Assembly: GCF_019703835.1 (NCBI RefSeq)
Contig: NZ_AP023055.1
Location: forward strand, 310,001 to 374,000
Origin: Thaumasiovibrio subtropicus
GTDB lineage: Bacteria > Pseudomonadota > Gammaproteobacteria > Enterobacterales > Vibrionaceae
DNA: 64,000 nucleotides
Direction: 5' to 3'
Part shown: piece after piece, positions 9,131 to 18,216 of the stretch
Layout: every line of letters begins with the position of its first letter
Numbering within the stretch: the first letter of the stretch is position 1
The notes under the pieces: model-generated
What the model was told of the DNA's origin: nothing
The model's database searches: none
The model's input: the letters and a program-made list of their open reading frames with translations, nothing else
Position numbers and translations under genes: made by a program

Positions 9131-10180
9131 ATGATAAGTAAAGGAAAGATAGTGGGCGTACCAACAAATATCATTACGGGTTTTTTGGGGGTAGGGAAGA
9201 CGTCGGCCATTTTACATTTAATGAAAAACAAGCCCGAGAATGAGCGCTGGGCGGTGTTGGTGAACGAGTTTGGTGAGATTGGGGTCGATGGTAGCCTTTT
9301 TGAAGGCCATCGCCATCAAGCTGAAGGGGTATATATTCGTGAAGTTCCCGGTGGGTGCATGTGCTGCGCGGCTGGCTTGCCAATGCAAATTGCGCTCAAT
9401 CAGCTTCTACACGAAGCAAAACCGGACCGCTTGTTGATTGAACCAACAGGGCTTGGTCATCCAAAAGAAGTGTTGGAAGTGTTATCGACAGAGCACTATC
9501 GTGACGTGTTAAGTCTGAATCAAACCCTCACTTTAGTCGATGCGCGCAAGTTATCTGATCCACGCTATACCAATCATGAGACGTTTAACCAGCAAATTGC
9601 GATTGCTGATCGCGTCATCGGTAACAAAGTCGACCTTTATGAAGAGAACGATCGGCAGGCGTTGAGGGATTATGTCGCCAATCATGGTAATAAAGCGGGC
9701 GTTGAAGGAATAGAACAACAGGTTGTTTTTGCTCAACATGGCAACATAGATGCCGCTTATTTGGTTGGTGCCACCGCAGGCATTTCGCATTGTCATCACC
9801 ACGACCATCATCATTCTAGCCATAGCCATAGCCATAGCCATAGCCATAGCCACAAGCTACTCGCGTCAGACCTGCCGATTCCCGCAAGTGGGTTTATCAA
9901 AGCGATGAATCAAGGTGAAGGATATCGAAGTGTAGGCTGGCGCTTTAAACCTGAGATCATTTTTGATCGCGTTAAGATAGATGCACTCTTGGCTGAAGTC
10001 TGCGCAGAGCGCATTAAAGGCGTGTTTGTAACGGATGACGGTTATGTTGGTTACAATGCCACAAAAGAGGGTGTGACCAAAACTGAGTTAGGTGCATGCC
10101 CAGAGAGCCGAGTTGAGTTTATCGCAGATACACTTGATGATAGCTTGGAATCAAAGTTATTCGCGTGTGTGGTCAAGTGA
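9131..10180 (+). CDS. COG0523 (CobW/ZNG1-like) GTPase, putative zinc chaperone
   Basis: A G3E-family GTPase of 349 residues. It has Walker A GFLGVGKT (residues 17-24), the metal-binding GGCMCC motif (74-79), IEPTGLGHP near 105, GNKVD near 165 and a histidine-rich linker near 220-240, followed by the CobW C-terminal domain. COG0523 proteins load or supply metal to client enzymes. Lying 4 bp after a Zur-controlled dihydroorotase, this one is probably its zinc metallochaperone (inference). The start at 9131 fits GAAGG ten bases upstream; an upstream in-frame start would overlap the previous gene. The His-rich part is coded by six perfect TAGCCA hexamers. Confidence 0.9.
   Translation: MISKGKIVGVPTNIITGFLGVGKTSAILHLMKNKPENERWAVLVNEFGEIGVDGSLFEGHRHQAEGVYIREVPGGCMCCAAGLPMQIALNQLLHEAKPDRLLIEPTGLGHPKEVLEVLSTEHYRDVLSLNQTLTLVDARKLSDPRYTNHETFNQQIAIADRVIGNKVDLYEENDRQALRDYVANHGNKAGVEGIEQQVVFAQHGNIDAAYLVGATAGISHCHHHDHHHSSHSHSHSHSHSHKLLASDLPIPASGFIKAMNQGEGYRSVGWRFKPEIIFDRVKIDALLAEVCAERIKGVFVTDDGYVGYNATKEGVTKTELGACPESRVEFIADTLDDSLESKLFACVVK
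9817..9852 (+). repeat. Six tandem TAGCCA hexamers coding Ser-His repeats
   Basis: Six identical hexanucleotide units run in frame inside the GTPase gene and encode alternating Ser and His. Slippage would change the number of metal-binding histidines without breaking the frame. Confidence 0.9.
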
Positions 10181-10216
10181 CCCCGTTTATGCAAATGACT
10201 GAGTAGGCTGAAACGG

Positions 10217-10250
10217 AAAACCTCAACGTTCTTAGCGTTGAGGTTTTCTT
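10217..10250. terminator. Bidirectional terminator between convergent genes
   Basis: Perfect 12-bp arms (AAAACCTCAACG and its complement) around a 7-nt loop, with A-run on one side and T-run on the other, lie between the plus-strand GTPase gene and the minus-strand acetyltransferase gene. It can serve both. Confidence 0.85.
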
Positions 10251-10280
10251 CTCTCTGGCGGATTGACAATCAACCGAGGT

Positions 10281-10712
10281 TTACAATGTCATATGCAGAA
10301 TAGGAAAGGGTTTACCCATGTCATCGACAGGAGAGCGGGAGGCAACGCGAAAGCCCATGTGTTCATAAAACCCGACTGCTAGTGGGTTTTGCTCGTTAAC
10401 ATCAACGTTGCGAACACCTAACTGCTCAATGGCGTAAGTGAGCAGTATTTTTCCGACACCTTGCCCTCTCGCCTCATTTGAAACGAATAACATTTCAACT
10501 TTCGTATCATGAGTCCCGATGAATCCAAGAATGGCACCATTAGCGTGCTTTATACATCTTAAGTCGACAGCGGGAAACGCTTGCTCAATGATAATGGGTT
10601 TAAAAAACGCAATATCTTCTTCTGTTATAAAATCGTGAGTGGCTCGGACCGAGTTTTCCCAAACATTTAGCATTTCTGCGAAGTATTCAGGAAGCACATT
10701 TTCAACAATCAT
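10281..10712 (-). CDS. GNAT family N-acetyltransferase
   Basis: A single-domain GNAT enzyme of 143 residues that should transfer an acyl group from acyl-CoA to an unknown amine. The acetyl-CoA pyrophosphate loop is seen as VSNEARGQGVGKILL, followed by NEQNPLAVGFYEHMGF, the standard motif B region. I chose the ATG at 10712, preceded by AAGAGA six bases upstream; the frame stays open upstream, but that would add a non-conserved extension. It converges on the zinc-module operon. The 10713-11013 gap upstream shows no gene and must hold the promoters of this gene and of the divergent GGDEF gene. Confidence 0.85.
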   Translation of the reverse strand: MIVENVLPEYFAEMLNVWENSVRATHDFITEEDIAFFKPIIIEQAFPAVDLRCIKHANGAILGFIGTHDTKVEMLFVSNEARGQGVGKILLTYAIEQLGVRNVDVNEQNPLAVGFYEHMGFRVASRSPVDDMGKPFPILHMTL

Positions 10713-11013
10713 GGTGTTCTCTTCGTCATTTGATTGAAAGTGATGTGCAGCCGCGAGCGCGAAGTATAGCGCGGAGACTGATGGCGGGTCTAGGGCAATC
10801 ATTGCGCAACTACCGCTTTAAGTACAACAGAGGAAATGGGTGTGGCAAGGCGATAAATCTGAGTGGAAATAAACGCAGCGTTTGTTCAGGTTGCGATTAT
10901 TTTATGAGGTCGTTAATGGTTTTTGCTTAGACGGTGGGCTTTAATAAGAGTATATCGATACCTTACTCGTCTGCTTAAACGACTGCGCCAGGATACCGCG
11001 CTTGGGATTTAAT

Positions 11014-11931
11014 ATGGATCCAGATAAATCAGATGACTTTGAAGCAATTATTGCTGCGCTGCCAGATATGGTGTTCGTTATTACTGAATCAGGAAAGTAT
11101 GCCAGCGTATTAGGAGGTGATGAAACGTCAAAATATCACGATGGTTCAGTACTTAAGGGGCTGACTCTTTTTGATGTACTACCTGAGCGGAAGGCACACT
11201 GGTTTAAGTCCAAAATCCATGAGGCGCTAGTCGCCAACACACTGCAAGTATTTGAGTATTCCCTATCAGGTGAGGAAGTCAAACCCGTTGACGTTTCTTC
11301 TGGGCCCGTTGGTGAGCAGTGGTTTGAAGGTCGAGTTAGCCCGTTGCAAACACGTCGCTACGGCGAAAAGGCTGTCGTATGGATAGCAAGAAACATTACT
11401 GAGCGACGTAAACTAGAGCAAAAGCTGGTGTATCAAGCGGAAATGGACCCTCTCTCAGAGGTGTTTAATCGCCGTAAGCTTTTGGCTTGTTTAAATGAAA
11501 CCTTTAAGGCTTTTCAGCACGAAAGAGTGAATGCCACTTTCTTGCTGCTCGATGTCGATAACTTTAAGACGATCAATGATGAGCATGGCCATCAAATTGG
11601 AGACACAGTGTTAAAACGTGTTGCCGATGCGTGTCGTTCGATTCTGAAAGAAAGTGACATTATTGGGCGCTTGGGGGGTGATGAATTCGGCATCCTTCAT
11701 TGCTCATCGCAAGGCGCTGAAGGCGAGGCTTTATCACGTCGTCTCAACGAAGTAGTGGCTTCGATGCGTTTTAATGATCCACAACTGCCGCTGTCGATTA
11801 CCGTCAGTATTGGAGCAAGTCAGTTTGATGTGCATGACACGGGTATTGAGTCGATTTACCAGCGCGCTGATAACGCGCTCTATACGGCAAAGCGAAGCGG
11901 CAAAAATACCAGTGTGATAGCCAATCAATGA
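11014..11931 (+). CDS. PAS-GGDEF diguanylate cyclase
   Basis: A cytosolic signalling protein of 305 residues: a PAS domain at about 10-125, then a GGDEF domain from about 140. The active-site motif GRLGGDEFG is intact, and so is the MDPLSEVFNRRKL entry motif, so it should make cyclic di-GMP from two GTP. The inhibitory I-site position reads KESD rather than RxxD, so product inhibition may be weak. There is no transmembrane segment, so the PAS domain should sense an internal ligand or redox state. A TTG start at 11002 is possible, but GGGA six bases before the ATG at 11014 favours the latter. Confidence 0.9.
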   Translation: MDPDKSDDFEAIIAALPDMVFVITESGKYASVLGGDETSKYHDGSVLKGLTLFDVLPERKAHWFKSKIHEALVANTLQVFEYSLSGEEVKPVDVSSGPVGEQWFEGRVSPLQTRRYGEKAVVWIARNITERRKLEQKLVYQAEMDPLSEVFNRRKLLACLNETFKAFQHERVNATFLLLDVDNFKTINDEHGHQIGDTVLKRVADACRSILKESDIIGRLGGDEFGILHCSSQGAEGEALSRRLNEVVASMRFNDPQLPLSITVSIGASQFDVHDTGIESIYQRADNALYTAKRSGKNTSVIANQ

Positions 11932-11934
11932 GAA

Positions 11935-11957
11935 TATACTCAATCCCCTTGAGTATA
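11935..11957. repeat. Mini copy of the TATACTCAA inverted repeat
   Basis: TATACTCAA and its complement flank five bases directly after the GGDEF stop codon. This is the outer end of the repeat family with no interior. It may act as a weak terminator hairpin. Confidence 0.55.
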
Positions 11958-12036
11958 AGCATTGAAGTTATCGCTAAACCAGCTTTTTGACGTTGTTTGT
12001 GTATATAATGTTGCCCGTTTGTTGTAGGGGGGAGTT

Positions 12037-12399
12037 ATGAAACAACTTTTGTTGGGTGTGTTAATGAGTGTGTGTGCGGTAAATACTGCATTCGCGTTTG
12101 GTTCGGCGGATGATATCACCCGGGCGGATTGTCGCGGCGAGGCTTGCGATGTGGTCTATTTTGAAAGCTTTATCGGGTGTACCTATGTCAGTGTTGGGCG
12201 AGATAGCAAAACCGTCGAGCTGACTGGCCGTTATGAAATCATACACAGTAGTACCAGCAGCACGAGCGGTGGTATTGCCCATACATTGATACCGGGCGAA
12301 AAGGCGGAAATGTTAGATGCGCCAGGTACCAAAACCGATTTTAGTGACTTTTATTGCTTGGATAGCAACGAGTTAATCGAGTTGAAAGCGGTGTATTAA
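12037..12399 (+). CDS. Small secreted hypothetical protein
   Basis: A 120-residue protein with a clear signal peptide (cleavage likely after AFA near residue 20) and four cysteines in the mature part (near 32, 37, 48 and 107), likely forming disulfides in the periplasm. A good ribosome binding site (GGGGGAG) precedes the ATG. I do not recognise a family. It stands alone between the GGDEF gene and the efflux operon. Confidence 0.65.
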   Translation: MKQLLLGVLMSVCAVNTAFAFGSADDITRADCRGEACDVVYFESFIGCTYVSVGRDSKTVELTGRYEIIHSSTSSTSGGIAHTLIPGEKAEMLDAPGTKTDFSDFYCLDSNELIELKAVY

Positions 12400-12411
12400 T
12401 GAGGCTTTGAA

Positions 12412-12510
12412 TTACCAGTACTTTTTACAGGCATACAAAACAACGATTGCGGTGATCGTTGCCACGATCGCCGCGCGCAAGCAGTAGGGTAAACCATCAT
12501 AATAAACCAA
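12412..12510 (-). CDS. Possible 32-residue single-TM small protein
   Basis: A short frame starting at TTG (GGAG eight bases upstream) encodes a 32-residue peptide with a central hydrophobic helix (about residues 13-27, AAIVATITAIVVLYA) and a C-terminal CKKYW. The composition is like known bacterial small membrane proteins. It lies downstream of the RND gene on the same strand, after a short hairpin, so it may be the last gene of that operon. It could also be chance. Confidence 0.4.
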   Translation of the reverse strand: MVYYDGLPYCLRAAIVATITAIVVLYACKKYW

Positions 12511-12535
12511 GTCTGTTACTCCAAGTCTGGACAGC

Positions 12536-12552
12536 GGCTCTCAATGAGAGCC
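12536..12552. terminator. Short hairpin after the RND gene
   Basis: GGCTCT and its complement flank a short loop between the RND stop codon and the candidate small membrane gene. On the plus strand it is followed by a T-rich stretch; on the minus strand it is not. It may act as a weak terminator or an operon-internal hairpin. Confidence 0.35.
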
Positions 12553-12570
12553 ACTGTGTTGTTTTAACGG

Positions 12571-15500
12571 TTAAGTGCGAACCACTGCACGAGGTTGCTT
12601 AACGCGTTCTCGTAATTTCTGGAATACGGCATAGAACCCAGGAGTAATGATGGCACCCAACGTCATGATGACAAGGATACCGCCCACGAGTGCAACGCCC
12701 ATGTTGTTTTGTGCCACAGAGCCTGCGCCGTTGGCGAAAATCATCGGCACGATACCTAATGCGAAAGACCATGATGTCATGTTGACCGCCCGAAAACGCA
12801 TGGTGCCGCCAAGAATCGCCGCTTGCTCGATCTCTAGACCTTCGTCTTCGCGTTTTAACTTGGCAAACTCAACAATCAAAATGGCATTCTTGGCTGCGAT
12901 AGCAATCAGCAAAACAAGACCAATTTGAGCGTAAAGCGTCAAAGCCATGCCTGCCATTGCAAGCCCTGCCATGGTACCTAATGCTGCGGTAGGGGCGGCG
13001 ATGATAATCGCTGCGGGCAAGGCCCAAGACTCATATTGGGCGACCAAGAACAGGTAGATAAAGATCAATGCCAATACAAACGCATAGGCAATGGCGTTGC
13101 CTGCCATCTTTTCCTGCAGTGCCATGGACGTCCACTCGTAGGTGTAGCCATCAGTGAGCACTTCTGCAGCGACACGTTCCATCGCTTCTATGGTTTGGCC
13201 TGATGAGTAACCCGGCGCGGTGCCAACAAACATCTTGGTTGCTGCCAGCATGTTGTAGCGGTTTGTCACGTCAGGGACGAGCACGGGTTTGATTCGTGCA
13301 AGTTCAGACAGTGGCAGCATGTCGCCAGATGCGGTACGAACGTGCAAGCGGCCAATATCTTCGACTTGTACTCGCTGTTCCGCCTTAGCTTGCACATAGA
13401 CGTAAAAGGTCTTACCCCACAGTGAAAAATCGTTCACTCGCGATTGGGCCATGCTGCTCATGACGACATCATTGATGGCGGAAACAGTCACCCCGTATTG
13501 ACGCGCTTTTTCACGATCGATATCGATGTAGAAGTGCGGTACGTTAGCTCGGAACATCGAGAAAACGCCTTGTAACTCAGGCTGTTCATTGGCAGCGACA
13601 GCGAGTTGCTGCATGGTGCTCGCGAGCTCAGATTTTGGACGGCTGAGGGTATCTTGGAGCATGAACTCAAGATTAGACCCGCTACCAATACCAGGGATTG
13701 CCGGTGGTGTAATCGCCATCGCGACACCTTCGGGTAGCTGGCTAAAGGCCGCGTTTAAGCGCTGTTGTACCGCAGGTGCTGTGTTATCCCCTTCGAGTTC
13801 ACGGCGCATCTCCCAAGGTTTGAGGTCAACGAAGAAAGTGGCGGCATTGGCACTGCGTGTAAAGGTTAATAAGCCAAAACCGACCGCTCCGCCGACATTA
13901 TCTACCGCTGGATCAGCCAGAATAATCGCCTCTAACTGTTTGGTGAGTTCGGTGGTGCGGTGAAGCGATGCGCCATCAGGCAAGGATGCAATGGCGAGCA
14001 TGCTTCCCTTATCTTCGTTTTGGACGAACGCCGTCGGAATTCCACGGTTAAGCATCACCATGGTCGCGAGGGTGCCAACAAACACGAGTGTTAAAACAGC
14101 AGCTTTGCGCACCACTAGTGTGACGGCTTTGCCGTAGACAGCGGTGACTTTATCAAAGCCTTTATTGAATACGAGGAACCAACGTGGATGACTGTCGATA
14201 CGTTTCATTATCAAGGCACACAGTGCCGGTGACAGCGTCAGCGCATTGACGGCTGAAAGCACCAGTGCAATACAGATTGTTAGACCAAACTGGGCAAACA
14301 TTTCACCGGTAATACCCGGCAGGAAGCTAACTGGCAGGAATACCGCTAGCATCACCAGTGTTGATGCGATAATGGGGCCAGTGACTTCATTCATCGCTTC
14401 GAGTGTCGCTTGCGCCGGGGTGAGGTCTACCCTTTCATTTAAGATACGTTCAACATTTTCGATCACCAGAATGGCGTTATCCACCACGATACCGATGGCG
14501 AGGATCAACGCGAACAAGGTGATGGTATTGATGGTAAATCCAATGACGTCCATGAAAAAGAACGTGCCTACCAGTGATACAGGTATGGCAACTAAGGGGA
14601 CGAGAGTCGCGCGAACACTGCCAAGAAAGAGGTAAGTCACCAGTACGACCAATATCGCAGCGATCAGCAGGGTTTCCGTGATATCAGAGATCGAGTCTTC
14701 GATAAATCCGGTAATGTCGAATGGGAACGCGTAGTCCATGTCATGCGGCCAATTTACCTCAGCCAGTAGTGCTTTGACAGCTTCCCCCGTCTCAATCGCA
14801 TTAGCGCCCGGTGCGAGGGAGATGGTCATGATGGCGGCTTCTTGCCCGTTCAGGCGCGCATAGGATTCGTAGCGATCGTTGCCAAATTCGATGTCGGCGA
14901 TATCACGAAGGTAGATGTTGCTACCATTAGGCGCGGTTTTTACCATGATGGATTCAAACTCGGTCACTTCACTGAGGCGAGCTTGACCCAGCAATGGCAC
15001 TTGCAAGGCAATTTGATCGCTGGTTACCGTTGCACCCAGTGAGCCAGCAGGGACTTGCGAGTTTTGATCTAGCAGCGCTTGGCGAACTTCGCTGGTGGTC
15101 ACATTCAGCGCTTGCATCTGGTCGATGTCGAGCCACACTCGCATACCATAACTGGTACCCAGAATGGTTGCTTCCCCAACACCCGGGATTCGAACAAGGC
15201 GATCAAGCAGGTTGAGCTCAACCCAGCTGTTGATGTGTGTTTCCGTGTAGGTCTCTTCGGGTGAATAGACCGCAAGCGCTAACAAGATATCTGAAGACGC
15301 CTGAAAGACGCGCACACCCATATTGTTAACAATGGCAGGAAGAGCAGGCAGTGCGGCGGCGATCCGGTTCTGCACATTGACTTGCGCCATGTCAGCATCG
15401 GTGCCGATCTCAAAGGTCACTTGTAATCGATACGAGCCATCGTTGGCAGAGCGTGAGTCCATATACAGCATGCCATCGACACCGTTGACTTCGGATTCAA

Positions 15501-15696
15501 TGGCAGAAGCAACAACCCCTTCAATGGTTTCGGCATCTGCACCCGGATAGACCGCGATCACGTTGATCACAGGTGGCGTGATATCGGGATAGTCAGAGAC
15601 CGGCATCATTTTTATCGCAATCGCACCAATCAGTGCCATGACAATGGCAATGACGAAGGCGAATTTTGGCCGATGAATAAAGAAACGACTTAACAC
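12571..15696 (-). CDS. RND efflux permease, HAE1/AcrB family
   Basis: A full-length inner membrane RND pump of 1041 residues, close to AcrB (1049). It starts with [19 protein letters not shown], the canonical TM1 region, and TM4 reads [14 protein letters not shown] with one Asp of the proton relay. Large periplasmic loops follow TM1 and TM7. The gene is the last large one of a four-gene operon (FadL, TolC, fusion protein, pump), 13 bp after the fusion protein gene. Substrate is unknown; the linked FadL porin and thioesterase regulon suggest hydrophobic or fatty-acid-like compounds (inference). Confidence 0.95.
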   Translation of the reverse strand: MLSRFFIHRPKFAFVIAIVMALIGAIAIKMMPVSDYPDITPPVINVIAVYPGADAETIEGVVASAIESEVNGVDGMLYMDSRSANDGSYRLQVTFEIGTDADMAQVNVQNRIAAALPALPAIVNNMGVRVFQASSDILLALAVYSPEETYTETHINSWVELNLLDRLVRIPGVGEATILGTSYGMRVWLDIDQMQALNVTTSEVRQALLDQNSQVPAGSLGATVTSDQIALQVPLLGQARLSEVTEFESIMVKTAPNGSNIYLRDIADIEFGNDRYESYARLNGQEAAIMTISLAPGANAIETGEAVKALLAEVNWPHDMDYAFPFDITGFIEDSISDITETLLIAAILVVLVTYLFLGSVRATLVPLVAIPVSLVGTFFFMDVIGFTINTITLFALILAIGIVVDNAILVIENVERILNERVDLTPAQATLEAMNEVTGPIIASTLVMLAVFLPVSFLPGITGEMFAQFGLTICIALVLSAVNALTLSPALCALIMKRIDSHPRWFLVFNKGFDKVTAVYGKAVTLVVRKAAVLTLVFVGTLATMVMLNRGIPTAFVQNEDKGSMLAIASLPDGASLHRTTELTKQLEAIILADPAVDNVGGAVGFGLLTFTRSANAATFFVDLKPWEMRRELEGDNTAPAVQQRLNAAFSQLPEGVAMAITPPAIPGIGSGSNLEFMLQDTLSRPKSELASTMQQLAVAANEQPELQGVFSMFRANVPHFYIDIDREKARQYGVTVSAINDVVMSSMAQSRVNDFSLWGKTFYVYVQAKAEQRVQVEDIGRLHVRTASGDMLPLSELARIKPVLVPDVTNRYNMLAATKMFVGTAPGYSSGQTIEAMERVAAEVLTDGYTYEWTSMALQEKMAGNAIAYAFVLALIFIYLFLVAQYESWALPAAIIIAAPTAALGTMAGLAMAGMALTLYAQIGLVLLIAIAAKNAILIVEFAKLKREDEGLEIEQAAILGGTMRFRAVNMTSWSFALGIVPMIFANGAGSVAQNNMGVALVGGILVIMTLGAIITPGFYAVFQKLRERVKQPRAVVRT

Positions 15697-15709
15697 GTTG
15701 GGCCTCTCC

Positions 15710-16753
15710 TTACTTCACATTGACAGGCATGTTGGGACGAACACGCATGAGACCATCCGTGATGAGTTGCTCGCCGACAGTCAGTCCCTCTGTCACAAAC
15801 GCTTGGTTGCCTTGCTGGGCACGGATACTAACTTCTCGACGCTCTGCGGTCTGCTCGGCGTTGATGATGTAGACGTATTGCAAGGTTAAATCTTGGGTTA
15901 CCGCTGTTTGCGGGATCCAAACGCCTTCAAGTGCATCACTGCTCTCTAATGTGAGGCGTGTAATTTGGTTCGGTTTTAGCGTGTTGTCGGCATTGTCGAA
16001 CGTCGCAGCCAGCGCAATGGTGCCTGAGTTCGCATTGATCTTGTTATCAACAAACGTGAGTTCGCCAGCGTCAGCGCGTTCTTGGAGCGAAATGGTGACA
16101 GCACCCGCTTGGTCGATACGGAATTGATTAAAATCCGCATGGCTTACTGAGAAGTTGGCATTGATCGGATCGTGTTGAGCAATGTCAATCAGTGATCCTG
16201 TTGCTGGCGACACCATGTCACCAATTGAGAAGCGTGCTTTGCCGAGTGTGCCAGCATAAGGCGCGCGAACTTGAGTATGTGAAAGATCATCTTTGGCTTT
16301 GTTGAGTGCCGCTGTGGCCAAGGCGACACCTGCACGTGTCATGGCGAGAGCCGCGGTGGCATCATCTAAGTCCGCTTGGGTCGCACCGCCTGCACCTTGC
16401 AGCTCTTTAACGCGATTGAAGGTAAGCGTTGCTTGTGCCAATGCGGCGTCAGCTTGTTGTTTTTGTGCTTGCGCAGCATCGAGGGCCAACTGATAAGGTG
16501 TGGCATCGATTTCGAAAAGAACAGCCCCTTTTTCGACGTGGCTACCATCAAGATAGCGTTGATGGGTCAGGTATCCAGAAACACGCGGGGTAAGGTTCGC
16601 GTGTTCTTGTGCTTCGAATTTCGCCGTGGCGACGAGCGTAGGTTGATAGTAGCCACGCTCTGTTATGGTCGCTTTTACAGGGACGCCTTGCGCCATCGCT
16701 TGTGTCGATAGGACAATCGCAACAGTTGCAAGGGAGAAAGAGTGTTTTTTCAT
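15710..16753 (-). CDS. RND periplasmic adaptor (membrane fusion protein)
   Basis: A 347-residue HlyD/AcrA-type adaptor linking pump and outer membrane channel. It has a signal peptide ending in AMA without a lipobox, so it is probably a soluble or peripheral periplasmic protein. It shows the lipoyl halves (PRVSGYL near 57, and [10 protein letters not shown] near 165), an alpha-hairpin rich in Ala and Gln between them, and a beta-barrel domain. It is 12 bp from the upstream TolC gene and 13 bp from the pump gene, so the three are co-transcribed. Confidence 0.92.
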   Translation of the reverse strand: MKKHSFSLATVAIVLSTQAMAQGVPVKATITERGYYQPTLVATAKFEAQEHANLTPRVSGYLTHQRYLDGSHVEKGAVLFEIDATPYQLALDAAQAQKQQADAALAQATLTFNRVKELQGAGGATQADLDDATAALAMTRAGVALATAALNKAKDDLSHTQVRAPYAGTLGKARFSIGDMVSPATGSLIDIAQHDPINANFSVSHADFNQFRIDQAGAVTISLQERADAGELTFVDNKINANSGTIALAATFDNADNTLKPNQITRLTLESSDALEGVWIPQTAVTQDLTLQYVYIINAEQTAERREVSIRAQQGNQAFVTEGLTVGEQLITDGLMRVRPNMPVNVK

Positions 16754-16765
16754 GATTACCTCAAA

Positions 16766-18133
16766 TTAGTGACGGTTGGTCGACTGCAAGCCAGCGTTGA
16801 TGTTAGTGATATCGTCTTCAGAAAGTTCGCCAGCAACGAACTTCAATAGCAATGCCTGCTCGATGAAGTCATAGCGGGCATGCGCGACTTGTGTCTGAGC
16901 GGTATAAACGTGGCCAGTCGCGGTGAGCACTTCAGTCATAGTGCGGGCTCCCACTTCGTAGCCCTTTTGGACCGCAAGCAGGGCCGCCTGAGAGGAGTTC
17001 AAGCTTTGACCGTAAGCCTGCAATGACTCTTTGGCCGTACGCGCGCCGCGTTCACTGTTTTTAATTTGCTCCGAGACTTGGCGACGGGTCTCTTCTTGCA
17101 CTTGATAAGCGATGTCTAATTCTGTTTTCGCAATCTCAACGAGCGCTGTGGTTCGCCCCCCGTGATAGAGCGGCATGTTGGCCGCGACAGTGACATCGGC
17201 TGAGGTTAAGTGCTCATTTAAGGCAACCTCAGTTGTCCCGCCTTGCGGTAAATTGGCCTTCACCTTGCCGTGCAGTCCCTGCTGAACGCCAGCAATGAGA
17301 CTAACGGTCGGTAGATGGCCAGATTTAGCTCGCGTCAATTGCAGTTTGGCAGTGTCGATACCTGATAAACTCAGCTGTATATCGATACTGTTTGTCATGG
17401 CGTGCTCTAGCCATGAGCTGTATGACGGGCTGCTGGGTAAACTTGCACTGAAGCGTTCGGTGTCGAGTGGTTCAACTCCGGTAAAGGTTTGGTTCGTTAA
17501 GGTAGTCAGCGCGTCAAGATGCTTGTCTCGCATAGCTTGAGCACGAATTCGACGGGCAATCGCATTATCGTGCTGCGCTTTCGCTTCTTGGTAATCTACC
17601 TCAGAGGCGACCCCCAGTTTCAAGCGCAGTTGCGTTTGGGCTAGAAAGGCTTCTAGCGCTTGAATATTGGCTTCTTCCGCATGAATGAGTTCATCCGCAC
17701 GCAGTACGTTAAAGTAGGCACGCGTGGTGCGCAAAATGAGGGCATCCCTTGCTTTGTCTAGCAACAAGGCGGCACTTTTTGCATTCTGCTCTGCAATGTT
17801 TACTCCGACTTTCACTGCCGGGTTGTAAAGGCTCTGGGTGAGATTGGCACCCAGTTCAACGGCACTGCCTGTACCACCAAATGTAGCTTCCAGTTCGCGG
17901 CTATCTTTTAATCCTTGAACGGCAAAGTAGGCATTGATTTGCGGCAATAAGTTTGCACGCTGAACATCGACAGCATGATCGGCCGTTTTAGTGCGCAACG
18001 CGACGGTGGAAACCAAGACATCATTTTCCACCGCTTTTTGGTAAAGCGACTCAAGGTCAATGACATTGGCTTGTAGTTGCACAGAAAAGCACCCCAATAT
18101 TGCCGAAGCAATGAGGTTTTTTGTCAGTTTCAT
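16766..18133 (-). CDS. TolC family outer membrane channel
   Basis: A 455-residue TolC/OEP protein that should form the outer membrane exit duct of the pump. The signal peptide MKLTKNLIASAILGCFSVQL ends in a predicted cleavage after QA. It is of the TolC (not NodT) type, since it has no lipobox. The ATG at 18133 has AAGG seven bases upstream; a longer reading would run into the FadL gene and is not needed. It is the second gene of the operon. Confidence 0.92.
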   Translation of the reverse strand: MKLTKNLIASAILGCFSVQLQANVIDLESLYQKAVENDVLVSTVALRTKTADHAVDVQRANLLPQINAYFAVQGLKDSRELEATFGGTGSAVELGANLTQSLYNPAVKVGVNIAEQNAKSAALLLDKARDALILRTTRAYFNVLRADELIHAEEANIQALEAFLAQTQLRLKLGVASEVDYQEAKAQHDNAIARRIRAQAMRDKHLDALTTLTNQTFTGVEPLDTERFSASLPSSPSYSSWLEHAMTNSIDIQLSLSGIDTAKLQLTRAKSGHLPTVSLIAGVQQGLHGKVKANLPQGGTTEVALNEHLTSADVTVAANMPLYHGGRTTALVEIAKTELDIAYQVQEETRRQVSEQIKNSERGARTAKESLQAYGQSLNSSQAALLAVQKGYEVGARTMTEVLTATGHVYTAQTQVAHARYDFIEQALLLKFVAGELSEDDITNINAGLQSTNRH

Positions 18134-18216
18134 AGTATTACCTTTGGTAAAAATTAAAGGTACAGAGGTGACATCACTTCCCTGTGAGTCGTACAGCGAG
18201 GTCCAACTAACTTGCG

